Shown here in pieces: positions 17,027 to 25,752 of a DNA stretch of 64,000 nt. Below the pieces are notes generated by a model. That model ran no database searches. It worked only from the letters and a program-made list of their open reading frames with translations, and was not told where the DNA came from. Positions within the stretch are counted from its first letter, which is position 1, and every line of letters starts with the position of its first letter. Origin of the DNA: Sulfuritortus calidifontis. GTDB lineage: Bacteria > Pseudomonadota > Gammaproteobacteria > Burkholderiales > Thiobacillaceae. Location of the stretch: the NCBI RefSeq assembly GCF_003967275.1, contig NZ_AP018721.1, positions 1,922,001 through 1,986,000 on the forward strand. The letters run 5' to 3'. The position numbers and the translations under genes are program-made.

Positions 17027-17646
17027 CAGCCTTCCGCGCCGGGCTCGCCCCAGCGTTGCATCAAGCTGTGCGGCACGCCGGCCTGATCCAGCACCCGGGC
17101 GACGACGAAGTCGACCACCGCTTCGACCGAAGCCGGCCGATGATAGAAGCCGGGATTGGCCGGTAGCAGGGTGGCGCCGGCCTCGGCCAGCCGGGTCATG
17201 TTGCGCAGATGGATGAGCGAGAACGGCGTCTCGCGCGGCACCAGGATCAAGGGCCGCTTCTCTTTCAGCATCACATCGGCCGCGCGCTCGATCAGGTTGT
17301 CGGCCAGGCCCTGGGCGATGGCCGCCAGCGTGCCCATGGTGCAGGGGCAGACGATCATGGCGTCGGCCGGGTTCGAGCCGGAGGCGAGCGGGGCAAACCA
17401 CTCCTCCTTGCCATAGGCGACCAGCTCGCCCGCGTGGCCGGCGAAGCGTGCGCTCAACTGGGCAGCGAGTTCGGCCGTGTCGCTGGGCAGCACGAGATCG
17501 AGTTCCTGCCGGGCGACGATGCGCGCCGCCGACGAAACCAGCAGTTCCACCCGGCAACCGGCCCGCAACAGGCATTCGAGCAGACGCAGGCCATAGGCCA
17601 TGCCCGAGGCGCCGGTCCAGGCCAGGGCGATACGCTTGTGACTCAT
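17026..17646 (-). CDS. ubiX: Flavin prenyltransferase UbiX
   Basis: UbiX attaches a dimethylallyl group to FMN to make the cofactor of UbiD decarboxylase, needed in ubiquinone synthesis. The 206-residue protein has the family start IALAWTGASGMAYGLRLL, the CPCTMGTLAAIAQGLADNLI segment and PRETPFSLIHLRNMTRLAEAG. It overlaps the upstream Gx-type gene by four bases. With coq7 nearby, it is one of two ubiquinone-pathway genes in this stretch. Confidence 0.95.
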   Translation of the reverse strand: MSHKRIALAWTGASGMAYGLRLLECLLRAGCRVELLVSSAARIVARQELDLVLPSDTAELAAQLSARFAGHAGELVAYGKEEWFAPLASGSNPADAMIVCPCTMGTLAAIAQGLADNLIERAADVMLKEKRPLILVPRETPFSLIHLRNMTRLAEAGATLLPANPGFYHRPASVEAVVDFVVARVLDQAGVPHSLMQRWGEPGAEG

Positions 17647-18185
17647 GCTGTCGACTCCCGGCGGTATTCGATTGGCGACATTGGCATCATGCGGGCAACG
17701 ATGAGGCCGTTGATCAGGCCGGTCAACCAGGCCGCGCCGAGAAACAGCGGCAGCAGGCCGATCAGGCTCACACCCGGCATCAGCCAGACATCGACCAGCA
17801 GCAGCTGCGTGCCGATGTGACCGAAGGCCGCCAGCAGCGACAGGCCGACCGGGCCGAACCAGGCCGGGGGCAGGCGCGCGGCGAGGGCGAGCACGGCCAG
17901 ACTGGCCAGGCCGCCGGCCAGGCTCAAGGCGAAGGTGGGCGTGAGAAAGGTGCCGAGGAACAGGGCGCCGGCAACGATGCGCAGGAGCGAGACCCAGGCC
18001 GCCAGCCGCCAGCCATAGCGATAGAGCACCAGCAGGGTGACGATGTTGGCCAGGCCCGGCTTGATGCCGGGGATGGGCAGCGGGATGGCCGCCTCGGCCA
18101 GGGTGAGGCCGATGCCGGCCGCCGCCAACGCGGCGATGCGGCGGTCCTCGAGGCTGGCCTTCAGTTCAATAATTGAGGCTGTCAT
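17643..18185 (-). CDS. Gx transporter family / HepS1-like membrane protein
   Basis: The 180-residue protein has five or six hydrophobic segments and the conserved PIPGIKPGLANIVTLLVLYR motif of the Gx family, often annotated as heptaprenyl diphosphate synthase component I. In other bacteria these genes pair with a NusG-domain-II gene, as here, where the two overlap by 20 bases. Transport of a quinone or isoprenoid precursor, or a thiamine- or flavin-like compound, has been suggested; the substrate is unproven. Confidence 0.8.
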   Translation of the reverse strand: MTASIIELKASLEDRRIAALAAAGIGLTLAEAAIPLPIPGIKPGLANIVTLLVLYRYGWRLAAWVSLLRIVAGALFLGTFLTPTFALSLAGGLASLAVLALAARLPPAWFGPVGLSLLAAFGHIGTQLLLVDVWLMPGVSLIGLLPLFLGAAWLTGLINGLIVARMMPMSPIEYRRESTA

Positions 18186-18603
18186 AGGCCGCCCTGCCCA
18201 GCTCCACGCTCACCCGGTTGGGCAGGCAGATCGCCGCCTCGCCCGCCTTGAGCCAGCCTTGATTGACGCACAACTGGCGCGGGCCGGGGTCGGCCTTGAC
18301 CCGTACCCGGCCGTCGCGAATCTCCACCTCGGTCGTGCCCAGCGGGCCCGGCACGGCGATGATCCGGTTCAGGCGCAGGCTGGCCTCGGCAAAGGTGCGG
18401 CCGGCCTGCTTGATCAGCACCCGATCGGCCGGCGCCGGGGCGTGCAGGGCCAGCCCCGCCACCAAGGCGAAACCACCGGCCAGCAGCAGCCAATCGCCCG
18501 GATAAATCCATTGCGCCACTTGGCTACGGCCGCTGCGCTTAACGCCGGCCACGCCGGCATTAGCCTGCGCCGAAAGGCCGCTTGGTCTATGCCGAAACCG
18601 CAT
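18166..18603 (-). CDS. NusG domain II-containing membrane-anchored protein with inserted repeat peptide
   Basis: The 145-residue protein has an unusual basic N-terminus (about residues 1-32), a hydrophobic anchor (WLLLAGGFALVAGLALHA), and a NusG-II-like domain with VEIRDGRVRVKADPGPRQLCVNQGWL. The usual family start is a short tail before PGDWLLL. Here the extra N-terminal segment includes the 16-residue peptide QANAGVAGVKRSGRSQ, encoded by a dispersed hairpin repeat at 18520-18565. ATG 18603 lies two bases after the rapZ stop. The partner gene is the adjacent Gx-type gene. Confidence 0.75.
   Translation of the reverse strand: MRFRHRPSGLSAQANAGVAGVKRSGRSQVAQWIYPGDWLLLAGGFALVAGLALHAPAPADRVLIKQAGRTFAEASLRLNRIIAVPGPLGTTEVEIRDGRVRVKADPGPRQLCVNQGWLKAGEAAICLPNRVSVELGRAAYDSLNY
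18520..18565 (-). repeat. 46-bp hairpin repeat, copy C (inside a coding sequence)
   Basis: Read on the minus strand it starts GGCTAATGCCGGC and ends AGCGGCCGTAGCCAA. It matches copy A (50468-50513) at 36 of 46 positions without gaps. A stem forms between AATGCCGGC and GCCGGCGTT. It lies in the N-terminal coding part of the NusG-II gene and keeps the frame open. Confidence 0.75.
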
Positions 18604-18605
18604 TT

Positions 18606-19439
18606 TCAGGCCAACCCCCGATGCCGCACCAGCACCTGCTGGCTGGCGCGGAAATGCTCGGCCAGGGTCTCGGCGAAATAGACCGAGCGGTGCTGGCCGC
18701 CAGTACAGCCCAGGGCCACGGTGAAATAGGCGCGGTTGTCGCGGATATAGGCCGGCAGCCACTTCTCCAGATAGGCCCGGATGTCGGCCAGCATGGCGCC
18801 CACCTCGGGCTGGGCCTGAAGGAAGTCGATCACCGGCGCATCCTTGCCGGTGAAGGGACGCAGCTCGGGGTCGTAATGCGGATTGGGCAGACAGCGGACA
18901 TCGAACACCAGATCGGCGTCGAGCGGAATGCCATGCTTGAAGCCGAACGACTCGAAGACCAAGGTGAAGTTGGCGCCGCCCAGGTTCAGCCAGTCCTTCA
19001 CCCAGGCACGCAGGGCGTTGGCCGTGAGCTCGCTGGTATCGAGCCGATGCGACAGGGCCGCCAGCCTGGCCAGCAATTCCCGTTCCTCGCGGATGCATTC
19101 CTCCAGCGAGCGCTCACCGGTGCTCAAGGGATGCCGGCGCCGGGTCTCGGAAAAACGCCGGACCAGTTCGCTGTCGGTGGCATCGAGGAACAGCACGCGC
19201 AGGTCGAGCCGCGCCTGCAGCCGGTCCAATTGCTCGGGCAGACGCTCCAGGCAGTCGCCGCTGCGGGCGTCGATGCTGACCGCGGCGTCCTGGCAGCCCT
19301 GCTGCTCCAGGTAGCCTACCACTTCCGGCAGCAGCATGGCCGGCAGATTGTCGATGCAATAGAAGCCGGCATCCTCCAGCACCTTGAGTGCGACGCTCTT
19401 GCCGGAGCCGGACAAGCCGGTGATGACGACCAGACGCAC
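18606..19439 (-). CDS. rapZ: RapZ, RNase adapter / nucleotide-binding protein
   Basis: The 277-residue protein has an N-terminal P-loop ([20 protein letters not shown]), the [10 protein letters not shown] segment and the C-terminal [14 protein letters not shown] motif. In E. coli RapZ recruits RNase E to the sRNA GlmZ and so controls glucosamine-6-phosphate synthase. Placement after ptsN-hprK is standard in betaproteobacteria. The gene starts directly after the hprK stop. Confidence 0.95.
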   Translation of the reverse strand: MRLVVITGLSGSGKSVALKVLEDAGFYCIDNLPAMLLPEVVGYLEQQGCQDAAVSIDARSGDCLERLPEQLDRLQARLDLRVLFLDATDSELVRRFSETRRRHPLSTGERSLEECIREERELLARLAALSHRLDTSELTANALRAWVKDWLNLGGANFTLVFESFGFKHGIPLDADLVFDVRCLPNPHYDPELRPFTGKDAPVIDFLQAQPEVGAMLADIRAYLEKWLPAYIRDNRAYFTVALGCTGGQHRSVYFAETLAEHFRASQQVLVRHRGLA

Positions 19440-20390
19440 TCAGCCCTCTCCGCCCTGCATGGCCTGGTGCTGGAGATTGACGAATTCCTCGGTGCTGTTG
19501 ATGCCGTGCTGGCGGAGGATGTGGTTGCGCACCGCCACCTCGACCAGCACCGCCAGGTTGCGGCCCACCGCCAGGGGGATGCTCACCTTGGGGATTTCCA
19601 CGCCGAGGATGGTCTCGCTGCCGGACTGGATGGCCAGGCGGTCGACGTCCTGCCATTGCTCGGCCGGGGTGAGATGGACGATGAGTTTGAGGTTCTTCTT
19701 GAATTTGACCGCCGCCTCGCCAAACAGCCGACGGATATCGAGCACGCCCAGGCCGCGCACCTCCATGAAGCCGCGCAGCAGTTCCGGGCAGCGGCCCTCC
19801 AGGGTGTCGGGGGAGACGGCATAAACCTCGAGGATGTCGTCGGCCACCAGGCGGTGGCCGCGGCTGATCAGTTCCAGCGCCAGTTCGCTCTTGCCGGTGG
19901 CGGCGGCGCCGGTGATCAGCACGCCGAGACCGGCGACCTCGAGGAAGACGCCGTGCAGGGTGACCGAGACGGCCAGGGCCTGGCTGATCACATGCGACAG
20001 GATGCGCATCAGGTAGGTGCTCGACTCCGGGGAGACGAAGACCGGAATCTGCCGCTCCTCGGCCATGCTCAGCAGGGTCGGCGGCGGTTGCTCGCCGTTG
20101 GCCACCACCACCACCGCCAGTTCGCTGGCAAGCAGGTTGTTGATCGCCAGCGCCTGGCCGTCGGTCGGCAGGCTGCGCAAATAGCCCATCTCGGCATTGC
20201 CGAGGATCTGGATGCGATTGGGATGGACCAGGTTGAAATAGCCGATCAGGGCGAAGGCGGATTTCTCCACCGAGTCCGAGGTCAGTTTGCGCCCACCACC
20301 CGCGCGGCCGGCAACCCAGTCGAGCGGCACCTGCTCCCGGGCCAGCTCGTACAGTTGATCGACGGTGATGAACGGGCTCAGGCTGTCCAT
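19440..20390 (-). CDS. hprK: HPr kinase/phosphorylase
   Basis: The 316-residue protein has an N-terminal domain of about 130 residues and a kinase domain with P-loop ITGAAATGKSELALELI, LVADDILEVY and the C-terminal MEVRGLGVLDIRRLFGE motif. It phosphorylates HPr on serine in the PTS-Ntr regulatory branch. The loop reads GAAATGKS where I recall GDSGIGKS in many homologues; the key GKS is kept. It overlaps the ptsN end by 13 bases. Confidence 0.94.
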   Translation of the reverse strand: MDSLSPFITVDQLYELAREQVPLDWVAGRAGGGRKLTSDSVEKSAFALIGYFNLVHPNRIQILGNAEMGYLRSLPTDGQALAINNLLASELAVVVVANGEQPPPTLLSMAEERQIPVFVSPESSTYLMRILSHVISQALAVSVTLHGVFLEVAGLGVLITGAAATGKSELALELISRGHRLVADDILEVYAVSPDTLEGRCPELLRGFMEVRGLGVLDIRRLFGEAAVKFKKNLKLIVHLTPAEQWQDVDRLAIQSGSETILGVEIPKVSIPLAVGRNLAVLVEVAVRNHILRQHGINSTEEFVNLQHQAMQGGEG

Positions 20391-20833
20391 TCACTGACCA
20401 GGCGGTGCAGGGCGGCGGCATCCGGCGCGGCACGCAACTGATCGCGCATGGTCTTCTCGCTGAACATCTGCGCCAGCTCGCCCAGTATCTGTAGGTGCAG
20501 GTCGGTGGCCGCCGCCGGGGCCAGCAGGACGAAGACCAGGTCGACCGGCATGCCGTCCGGGGCGTCGAAGTCGATCGGCGCCTTCAGGCGGATGAAGGCG
20601 CAGGCGGTGTCCTTCAAACCCTTGATCCGGCCATGGGGAATGGCGATGCCGTAACCCAAAGCGGTCGAGCCCAGCTTCTCACGAGACTGCAGGCTCTCGA
20701 ATACCTCGTTCGCCGGCACCCCGTAGCTGATCTGGAACAGACGGCCCGCCTCCTCGAACAGGCGCTTGCGGCTACCTGCCTCAAGGCCGGCCAGGACGTT
20801 TTCCGGTTTCAGTAAAGGGCTGATCAGGTTCAT
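20378..20833 (-). CDS. ptsN: PTS IIA-like nitrogen-regulatory protein
   Basis: The 151-residue EIIA-Ntr protein has its phosphorylatable histidine in GYGIAIPHGRIKGL, and VDLVFVLLAPA and HLQILGELAQMF later. It receives phosphate from NPr/HPr and regulates potassium and nitrogen functions. ATG 20833 (MNLISPLL) is chosen over the GTG two codons upstream. The gene is only 58 bases from rpoN; the ribosome-hibernation gene hpf often found in this gap is absent. Confidence 0.94.
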   Translation of the reverse strand: MNLISPLLKPENVLAGLEAGSRKRLFEEAGRLFQISYGVPANEVFESLQSREKLGSTALGYGIAIPHGRIKGLKDTACAFIRLKAPIDFDAPDGMPVDLVFVLLAPAAATDLHLQILGELAQMFSEKTMRDQLRAAPDAAALHRLVSEWTA

Positions 20834-20891
20834 GGTCACCTCTGGCAGGGCGGGCGGCAGAACAAGGGTTCAAGCAAACGAAAAATGACGG

Positions 20892-22295
20892 TCATATCGA
20901 CTTGCGCTGGTTGGCCGGCGGAATTTGCATCTGTTCGCGATATTTGGCAACGGTGCGGCGGGCGACAACATAACCCTGCTTACCCAGCATAGTCGATATG
21001 GCACTGTCGGACAGCGGCTGGCCGCGATTCTCCGCCTCGATCGCCTGTTTGATCAAGGCCTTGATCGCCGTGCTGGAGGTGGCGCCGCCCTCTTCCGTGC
21101 CCAGCGAGCTGCAGAAGAAATACTTGAATTCGAACAGGCCACGCGGGGTGAGCATGTATTTCTGGCTGGTCACCCGCGAGACCGTCGATTCGTGCAGGTC
21201 GAGCTGCTCGGCGATCTCGCGCAGCACCAGGGGCCGCATGGCGGTCGGCCCATGCTCGAAGAACAGGCGCTGGCGCTCGACGATGGCCTGGGCCACGCGC
21301 AGGATGGTCTCGAACCGCTGCTGCACGTTCTTGATCAGCCAGCGCGCCTCCTGCAGCTGGGTCTGCAGGCTGCCGCCGGCGCGGTTCTGGCGCAGAATGC
21401 CGGCGTACATCTCGTTGATGCGCAGCTTGGGCATGGCGGCCGGATTGAGGCTGGCCTGCCACTGGCCGCGCAGCTTGCGCACCAGCACGTCGGGCACCAC
21501 GTATTGCGCGCTGACCTCGGCGTAGCGGGCGCCCGGCCGCGGGTTCAGGCCAGTGATCAACGCCCGCACCGCCTGGAAGTCGGCATCGAGGGCAATGCCC
21601 AGCCATTTCTTCAGCTTGCCGTATTCGTGTTCGGCCAGCATCTTCAGGCCTTCGCGCGCCAAGCGCCTGGCCTCGGCCAGCCAGGGGGTCTCCGGCGGCA
21701 GGGTGGCCAGTTGCAGGCACAGGCATTCGGCCAGGTCGCGGGCGCCGACCCCGACCGGATCGAAGCTTTGCAGCAGTTTCAGCGCCGCTTCGAGTTCGAC
21801 CAGGTCATATTCCGCGTCCTCGGGCAGCATCTCGGCCAGTTCTTCCAGGCTGACGGTGAGGTAGCCGTCCTCGTCGAGGGCATCGATCAGCAGGGCGACC
21901 AGCCGGCGGTCGCGCTCGGCGACGGGCGTGAGCGAGAGCTGGTCGAGTAGGTGCTGGCGCAGGCCGGCCTGGCTGGCATCGGGCTGCTGAAAACCGAGTT
22001 CGTCGTCGTCCTCGCCGCTGCCGGGCCCAGCCACGCTGCGGTCGCCCCAGGCCAATTCGGCATAGACCTCTTCCGACTCCAGACCACCCGACTCCGGCGC
22101 AGGCTCCGTGGTCTCGTAATCACCGCCCTCCCCCTCGCTGACATCGGCCCGCTCCAGCATGGGGTTGTCCTGCAAAGCCTGGCTGATTTCCTGTTGCAAT
22201 TCCAGCGTCGACAGCTGCAGCAGGCGGATCGACTGCTGCAATTGCGGCGTCAGCGTAAGCTGCTGGTTGAGTCGGAGTTGAAGGCTTTGCTTCAC
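20892..22295 (-). CDS. rpoN: RNA polymerase sigma-54 factor
   Basis: The 467-residue protein has the glutamine-rich activator-interacting region at the start (LNQQLTLTPQLQQSIRLLQLS), an acidic spacer, the core-binding region, the helix-turn-helix (LREIAEQLDLHESTVSRVTSQKY) and the C-terminal RpoN box ARRTVAKYRE. It directs transcription from -24/-12 promoters and often controls flagellar and nitrogen genes. It follows lptB by 39 bases in the usual lptAB-rpoN order. Confidence 0.97.
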   Translation of the reverse strand: MKQSLQLRLNQQLTLTPQLQQSIRLLQLSTLELQQEISQALQDNPMLERADVSEGEGGDYETTEPAPESGGLESEEVYAELAWGDRSVAGPGSGEDDDELGFQQPDASQAGLRQHLLDQLSLTPVAERDRRLVALLIDALDEDGYLTVSLEELAEMLPEDAEYDLVELEAALKLLQSFDPVGVGARDLAECLCLQLATLPPETPWLAEARRLAREGLKMLAEHEYGKLKKWLGIALDADFQAVRALITGLNPRPGARYAEVSAQYVVPDVLVRKLRGQWQASLNPAAMPKLRINEMYAGILRQNRAGGSLQTQLQEARWLIKNVQQRFETILRVAQAIVERQRLFFEHGPTAMRPLVLREIAEQLDLHESTVSRVTSQKYMLTPRGLFEFKYFFCSSLGTEEGGATSSTAIKALIKQAIEAENRGQPLSDSAISTMLGKQGYVVARRTVAKYREQMQIPPANQRKSI

Positions 22296-22334
22296 GGCTG
22301 AAGCCGTCTCGAGAAGGAAAGAATCGTGCGCGAA

Positions 22335-23057
22335 TTAGAGGCGGAAGTGTTCACCGAGGTAGACCTTCCTGACCTCGTCATTATAAATGATCTCGTCCGG
22401 GCCACCGGCGGCCAGGACGCAACCCTCGTTGATGATGTAGGCCCGGTCGCAGATGCCCAGGGTCTCGCGCACGTTGTGGTCGGTGATCAGCACGCCGATC
22501 TCGCGCTCGGTGAGGAAGCGGATGATCTTCTGGATGTCGAGCACCGAGATCGGGTCGATACCGGCGAAGGGCTCGTCGAGCAGGATGAAGCGCGGCTGCA
22601 GGGCCAGGGCGCGGGCGATCTCCACCCGCCGGCGCTCGCCGCCCGACAGGCTAACTGCCTGGGCATCGCGCAGATGGGTGATATGCAGGTCTTCCAGCAG
22701 GTATTCCAGGTGCTCGCGCACCCGACCTTCGTCATAGCCGCGCAGCTCGAGCACGGCGGCGATGTTGTCGGCCACCGTGAGCTTGCGGAAGATCGAGGCC
22801 TCCTGCGGCAGGTAGCTCAGGCCCTTGCGGGCGCGCTGGTAGACCGGCAGGTGGGTCAGTTCGGCATCATCCAGCGCGATCCTGCCGCCGTCGGCCCGGA
22901 CCAGGCCGACCACCATGTAGAAGCAGGTGGTCTTGCCGGCGCCGTTGGGACCGAGCAGGCCCACCACCTCGCCGCTGTTCACCTCGAACGAGACGTCGCG
23001 CACGACCTCGCGTGACTTGTAGCGCTTGCGCAGACCCTCTGCCCGCAGGCAGCTCAT
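22335..23057 (-). CDS. lptB: LPS export ABC transporter ATPase LptB
   Basis: The 240-residue ATPase drives LPS extraction by LptFG. It has Walker [17 protein letters not shown], the signature [16 protein letters not shown], Walker [14 protein letters not shown] and a switch His in [11 protein letters not shown]. The family-specific Q-loop region [14 protein letters not shown] is present. It overlaps lptA by four bases. Its partners lptF and lptG lie about 20 kb away in this window. Confidence 0.97.
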   Translation of the reverse strand: MSCLRAEGLRKRYKSREVVRDVSFEVNSGEVVGLLGPNGAGKTTCFYMVVGLVRADGGRIALDDAELTHLPVYQRARKGLSYLPQEASIFRKLTVADNIAAVLELRGYDEGRVREHLEYLLEDLHITHLRDAQAVSLSGGERRRVEIARALALQPRFILLDEPFAGIDPISVLDIQKIIRFLTEREIGVLITDHNVRETLGICDRAYIINEGCVLAAGGPDEIIYNDEVRKVYLGEHFRL

Positions 23058-23620
23058 GGCTTGGCCCCCACCGGCTGGGCCGGAGCGGTGCCGGCCTCCT
23101 TGCGCTTGGGCTTGATCACCGCGCGCACCCGGCCCGGGCCGCTGGTCGGCTCATTGCCGACCGCGCGATAGGTCTCGGCCTTGGCGTCGTAGATGATCAG
23201 ATTGCCGCGCACCTCCTCGTCGCCGCGCTTGAGTCGGGCATTGCCGATCAGCTTGACGATGTCGGTGACCGCATCGTAATCGATGCGCTTGCCCACACCC
23301 TCGACATACTGGTCGCGCGCCTCCTGCTTCTGGCGAAAATAAACCGGCTTGGTCAGGCCGTGGGCCTCGCCCGAGGTGAAGCCCTGCTCGTCCTGGCGGA
23401 CGTCGAGCCGGTCGGCGGTGAGCAGCAGCGTGCCCTGGGTCAGCACCACGTTACCCTCGTAGACCGCCGTCTGCTTGGCGTCGTCCACCTTCAGGGTGTC
23501 CGATTCGACATGGACTGGCTTGTCCCGGTCCGCCTTCTCCGCCCGCGCCGGCAGCGCGGCCAGCAGGGCCAGCGCACCGCACAGACACAGGGAAACAATG
23601 CGCTCAGCCGCGTTTTTCAT
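23054..23620 (-). CDS. lptA: Periplasmic LPS transport protein LptA
   Basis: The 188-residue protein has a signal peptide ([23 protein letters not shown]) and an OstA-like beta-jellyroll with [25 protein letters not shown] typical of LptA. It forms the periplasmic bridge that carries LPS to LptDE. The C-terminal tail from about residue 165 is basic and Pro/Ala-rich. Its start overlaps the lptC end by 17 bases. Confidence 0.93.
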   Translation of the reverse strand: MKNAAERIVSLCLCGALALLAALPARAEKADRDKPVHVESDTLKVDDAKQTAVYEGNVVLTQGTLLLTADRLDVRQDEQGFTSGEAHGLTKPVYFRQKQEARDQYVEGVGKRIDYDAVTDIVKLIGNARLKRGDEEVRGNLIIYDAKAETYRAVGNEPTSGPGRVRAVIKPKRKEAGTAPAQPVGAKP

Positions 23621-24179
23621 AGACGCTTCTCACTTTCCCGCCGAAGCGGATGATCGGATCCTCGCCCTCGGCCACCATGGATCCGGCCTGGATATTCGAG
23701 CCGGCCTGGCGCACCGTCACCGCGCGGTCGGTCTGCATGCGGTGGGCGTCGGGCGTGACGTGCAGATACTGCGTGGTCAATTCCACCGGCCCGCGCCCGG
23801 AGGTCGCCGCCCGCACCATGTGGACGTCGTCGAGGAAATAGATGTGATCGCCGTCGGGCGTGACCAGGGCGCGCTGCGAGCGCACGCTGACCGGCGGCCG
23901 ACCGGCCGCGACCTGGGTGAACAGGGGGCTGTCCAATCGGGTGGTGTCGTCGTCCATGTAATGGGTCATGCGCCGGGCCTCGAGCTGGTGTCGCGGCTGA
24001 CCCTTCATGTCGAAGGCGGTCGCCTTGAAGTTCTCGATGATGTAGTCCGGGTCGTGGCCGAAGCCCCGGCTGTCGACGAATTGCACCACCTGGACCACCC
24101 GGTCGAGCCAGAAGGTCAACGCCGCCAGCACGGCGGCCACAACCAGAGGGGTCCAAGCGACCAGGCGCTGGCCGGTCAT
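23604..24179 (-). CDS. lptC: LPS export system protein LptC
   Basis: The 191-residue protein has one N-terminal membrane anchor (LVAWTPLVVAAVLAALTFWL) and a periplasmic jellyroll with DSRGFGHDPDYIIENFKATAFDMKG. It links LptFG to LptA. ATG 24179 is chosen because it overlaps the kdsC stop by four bases (ATGA) and places the anchor at the N-terminus; the open frame continues 20 codons upstream. Confidence 0.92.
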   Translation of the reverse strand: MTGQRLVAWTPLVVAAVLAALTFWLDRVVQVVQFVDSRGFGHDPDYIIENFKATAFDMKGQPRHQLEARRMTHYMDDDTTRLDSPLFTQVAAGRPPVSVRSQRALVTPDGDHIYFLDDVHMVRAATSGRGPVELTTQYLHVTPDAHRMQTDRAVTVRQAGSNIQAGSMVAEGEDPIIRFGGKVRSVYEKRG

Positions 24180-24706
24180 CGGTCGTAGTGCGCCATCTGC
24201 GCCGCCCAGGTGCCCTGGGCGCGCATGATCAGTTCGCACACCTCGCGGGCGGCACCGCGTCCGGCATGGGCCCGGGTGATGTAATGCACCTGGCCGGCCA
24301 CCAGTTCATGCGCCTCGGGCACGCTAAAGGCCAGGCCGCAACGCTTGAGCACCGGCAGGTCGACCAGATCATCGCCCATGTAGCCGGTCTCCTCCGGCTT
24401 GAGCCCGGTCTGGGCGAGCAGCCGCTCATAGACGGCCAGCTTGTCGTCGGCGCCCTGGAAGATGTGGGTGATGCCGAGGTTCTTGGCCCGATGCAACACG
24501 ACGTTGGAGGTGCGGCCGGTGAGGATGCCCGCCTCGACCCCGGAGGCCTTGAGCATCTTGATGCCATGGCCGTCGCGGGAATGGAAGGCCTTGTATTCCT
24601 GACCGTCGTCGCCGTAGAACAGGCTGCCGTCGGTGAGCACGCCGTCGACGTCGAAGATCAGCATCTTGATCTGCTGGGCCCGCTCGATGAGTTCCTGCTC
24701 GCTCAT
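24176..24706 (-). CDS. kdsC: 3-deoxy-D-manno-octulosonate 8-phosphate phosphatase
   Basis: The 176-residue HAD-family enzyme has the nucleophile motif FDVDGVLTDG, a threonine motif in ILTGRTSN and the last motif YMGDDLVDLPVL. KdsC dephosphorylates Kdo-8-phosphate in LPS core synthesis. It overlaps both kdsD and lptC by four bases, so the Kdo and LPS-transport genes form one coupled unit. Confidence 0.96.
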   Translation of the reverse strand: MSEQELIERAQQIKMLIFDVDGVLTDGSLFYGDDGQEYKAFHSRDGHGIKMLKASGVEAGILTGRTSNVVLHRAKNLGITHIFQGADDKLAVYERLLAQTGLKPEETGYMGDDLVDLPVLKRCGLAFSVPEAHELVAGQVHYITRAHAGRGAAREVCELIMRAQGTWAAQMAHYDR

Positions 24707-25689
24707 ACCACCCCGGCCCTCAATAAATCGTGCATGTTCAAGGCGCCGACCAAACGGCCCTCGCCATCGACCGCGAGCACACCGTTGATCTTGCGCTCCT
24801 CCATAAGGCGCACGGCCTCGGCGGCCAGGGCGTCCTGCGCCACGGTGAAGGGATTGCGCGTCATCAGCTCGGCGATGCCGCTGCCCTGCAGGTCCAGGCC
24901 GCGGTCGAGGCAACGGCGCAGGTCGCCGTCGGTGAACACGCCGGCCAGGCGGCCGTCGGCGTCGACCACGGCGGTCATGCCCAGGCCCTTGCGGGTCATC
25001 TCCAGCAACGCCTCCTTCAGGCTCGCGGTCGGCGGCACCACCGGCAGGGCCTCGCCGCTGTGCATGAGGTCACGGACATGGACCAGCAGGCGCCGGCCGA
25101 GCGAGCCGCCCGGGTGGGTGCGGGCAAAATCCTCGGCGGTGAAGCCACGGGCCGAGAGCAGCGCCACCACCAAGGCGTCGCCCAGGGCCAGGGCCGCGGT
25201 GGTGCTGGCGGTCGGCGCCAGATTGTGCGGGCAGGCCTCGGTCGCCACGCTGGCATCCAGGTGCAGGTCGGCTTCGCGGCCCAGGGTCGAAGCGGGATTG
25301 CCGGTCATGCCGATCAGCTTGGCGCCGCGCCGCTTGATCAGGGGCACGATGGCCACCAGCTCCGCGCTCTCGCCGGAATTGGACAGGGCGATCACCACAT
25401 CGTCGCCGGTGATCATGCCCAGGTCGCCGTGACTGGCCTCGGCCGGATGGACGAAGAAGGCCGGGGTGCCGGTACTGGCGAGCGAAGCGGCGATCTTGCT
25501 GCCGATGTGGCCGGACTTGCCCATGCCGCTGACCACCACGCGGCCACGGCAATCCAGGATCATCTGCACCGCGGAGACGAAGGCACCATCGAGCCGGGCA
25601 CCCAGGGCGGTGACGGCCGAGGCCTCGATTTCCAGGGTGCGGCGGGCGATCGCGAGGATCTGTTCTGAAGTATTGGCTGGCGATGTCAT
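24703..25689 (-). CDS. kdsD: D-arabinose 5-phosphate isomerase
   Basis: The 328-residue protein has an SIS sugar-isomerase domain (GMGKSGHIGSKIAASLASTG, then FFVHPAEASHGDLGMI) and two C-terminal CBS domains. It makes arabinose-5-phosphate from ribulose-5-phosphate, the first step to Kdo. It is the first gene of the leftward LPS unit, diverging from the antiporter gene across a 63-base gap. Confidence 0.96.
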   Translation of the reverse strand: MTSPANTSEQILAIARRTLEIEASAVTALGARLDGAFVSAVQMILDCRGRVVVSGMGKSGHIGSKIAASLASTGTPAFFVHPAEASHGDLGMITGDDVVIALSNSGESAELVAIVPLIKRRGAKLIGMTGNPASTLGREADLHLDASVATEACPHNLAPTASTTAALALGDALVVALLSARGFTAEDFARTHPGGSLGRRLLVHVRDLMHSGEALPVVPPTASLKEALLEMTRKGLGMTAVVDADGRLAGVFTDGDLRRCLDRGLDLQGSGIAELMTRNPFTVAQDALAAEAVRLMEERKINGVLAVDGEGRLVGALNMHDLLRAGVV

Positions 25690-25752
25690 AATGGCTCGTC
25701 AGTATAGCGACAAGCGGGATGCCCCTCCACAGCGACCCTCAACAATAAAGCC

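Noticed and set aside
19440-20390. Inactive HPr kinase because the P-loop reads GAAATGKS
   Set aside because: The essential GKS is present and the rest of the kinase motifs are normal, so an active enzyme is the simpler reading.
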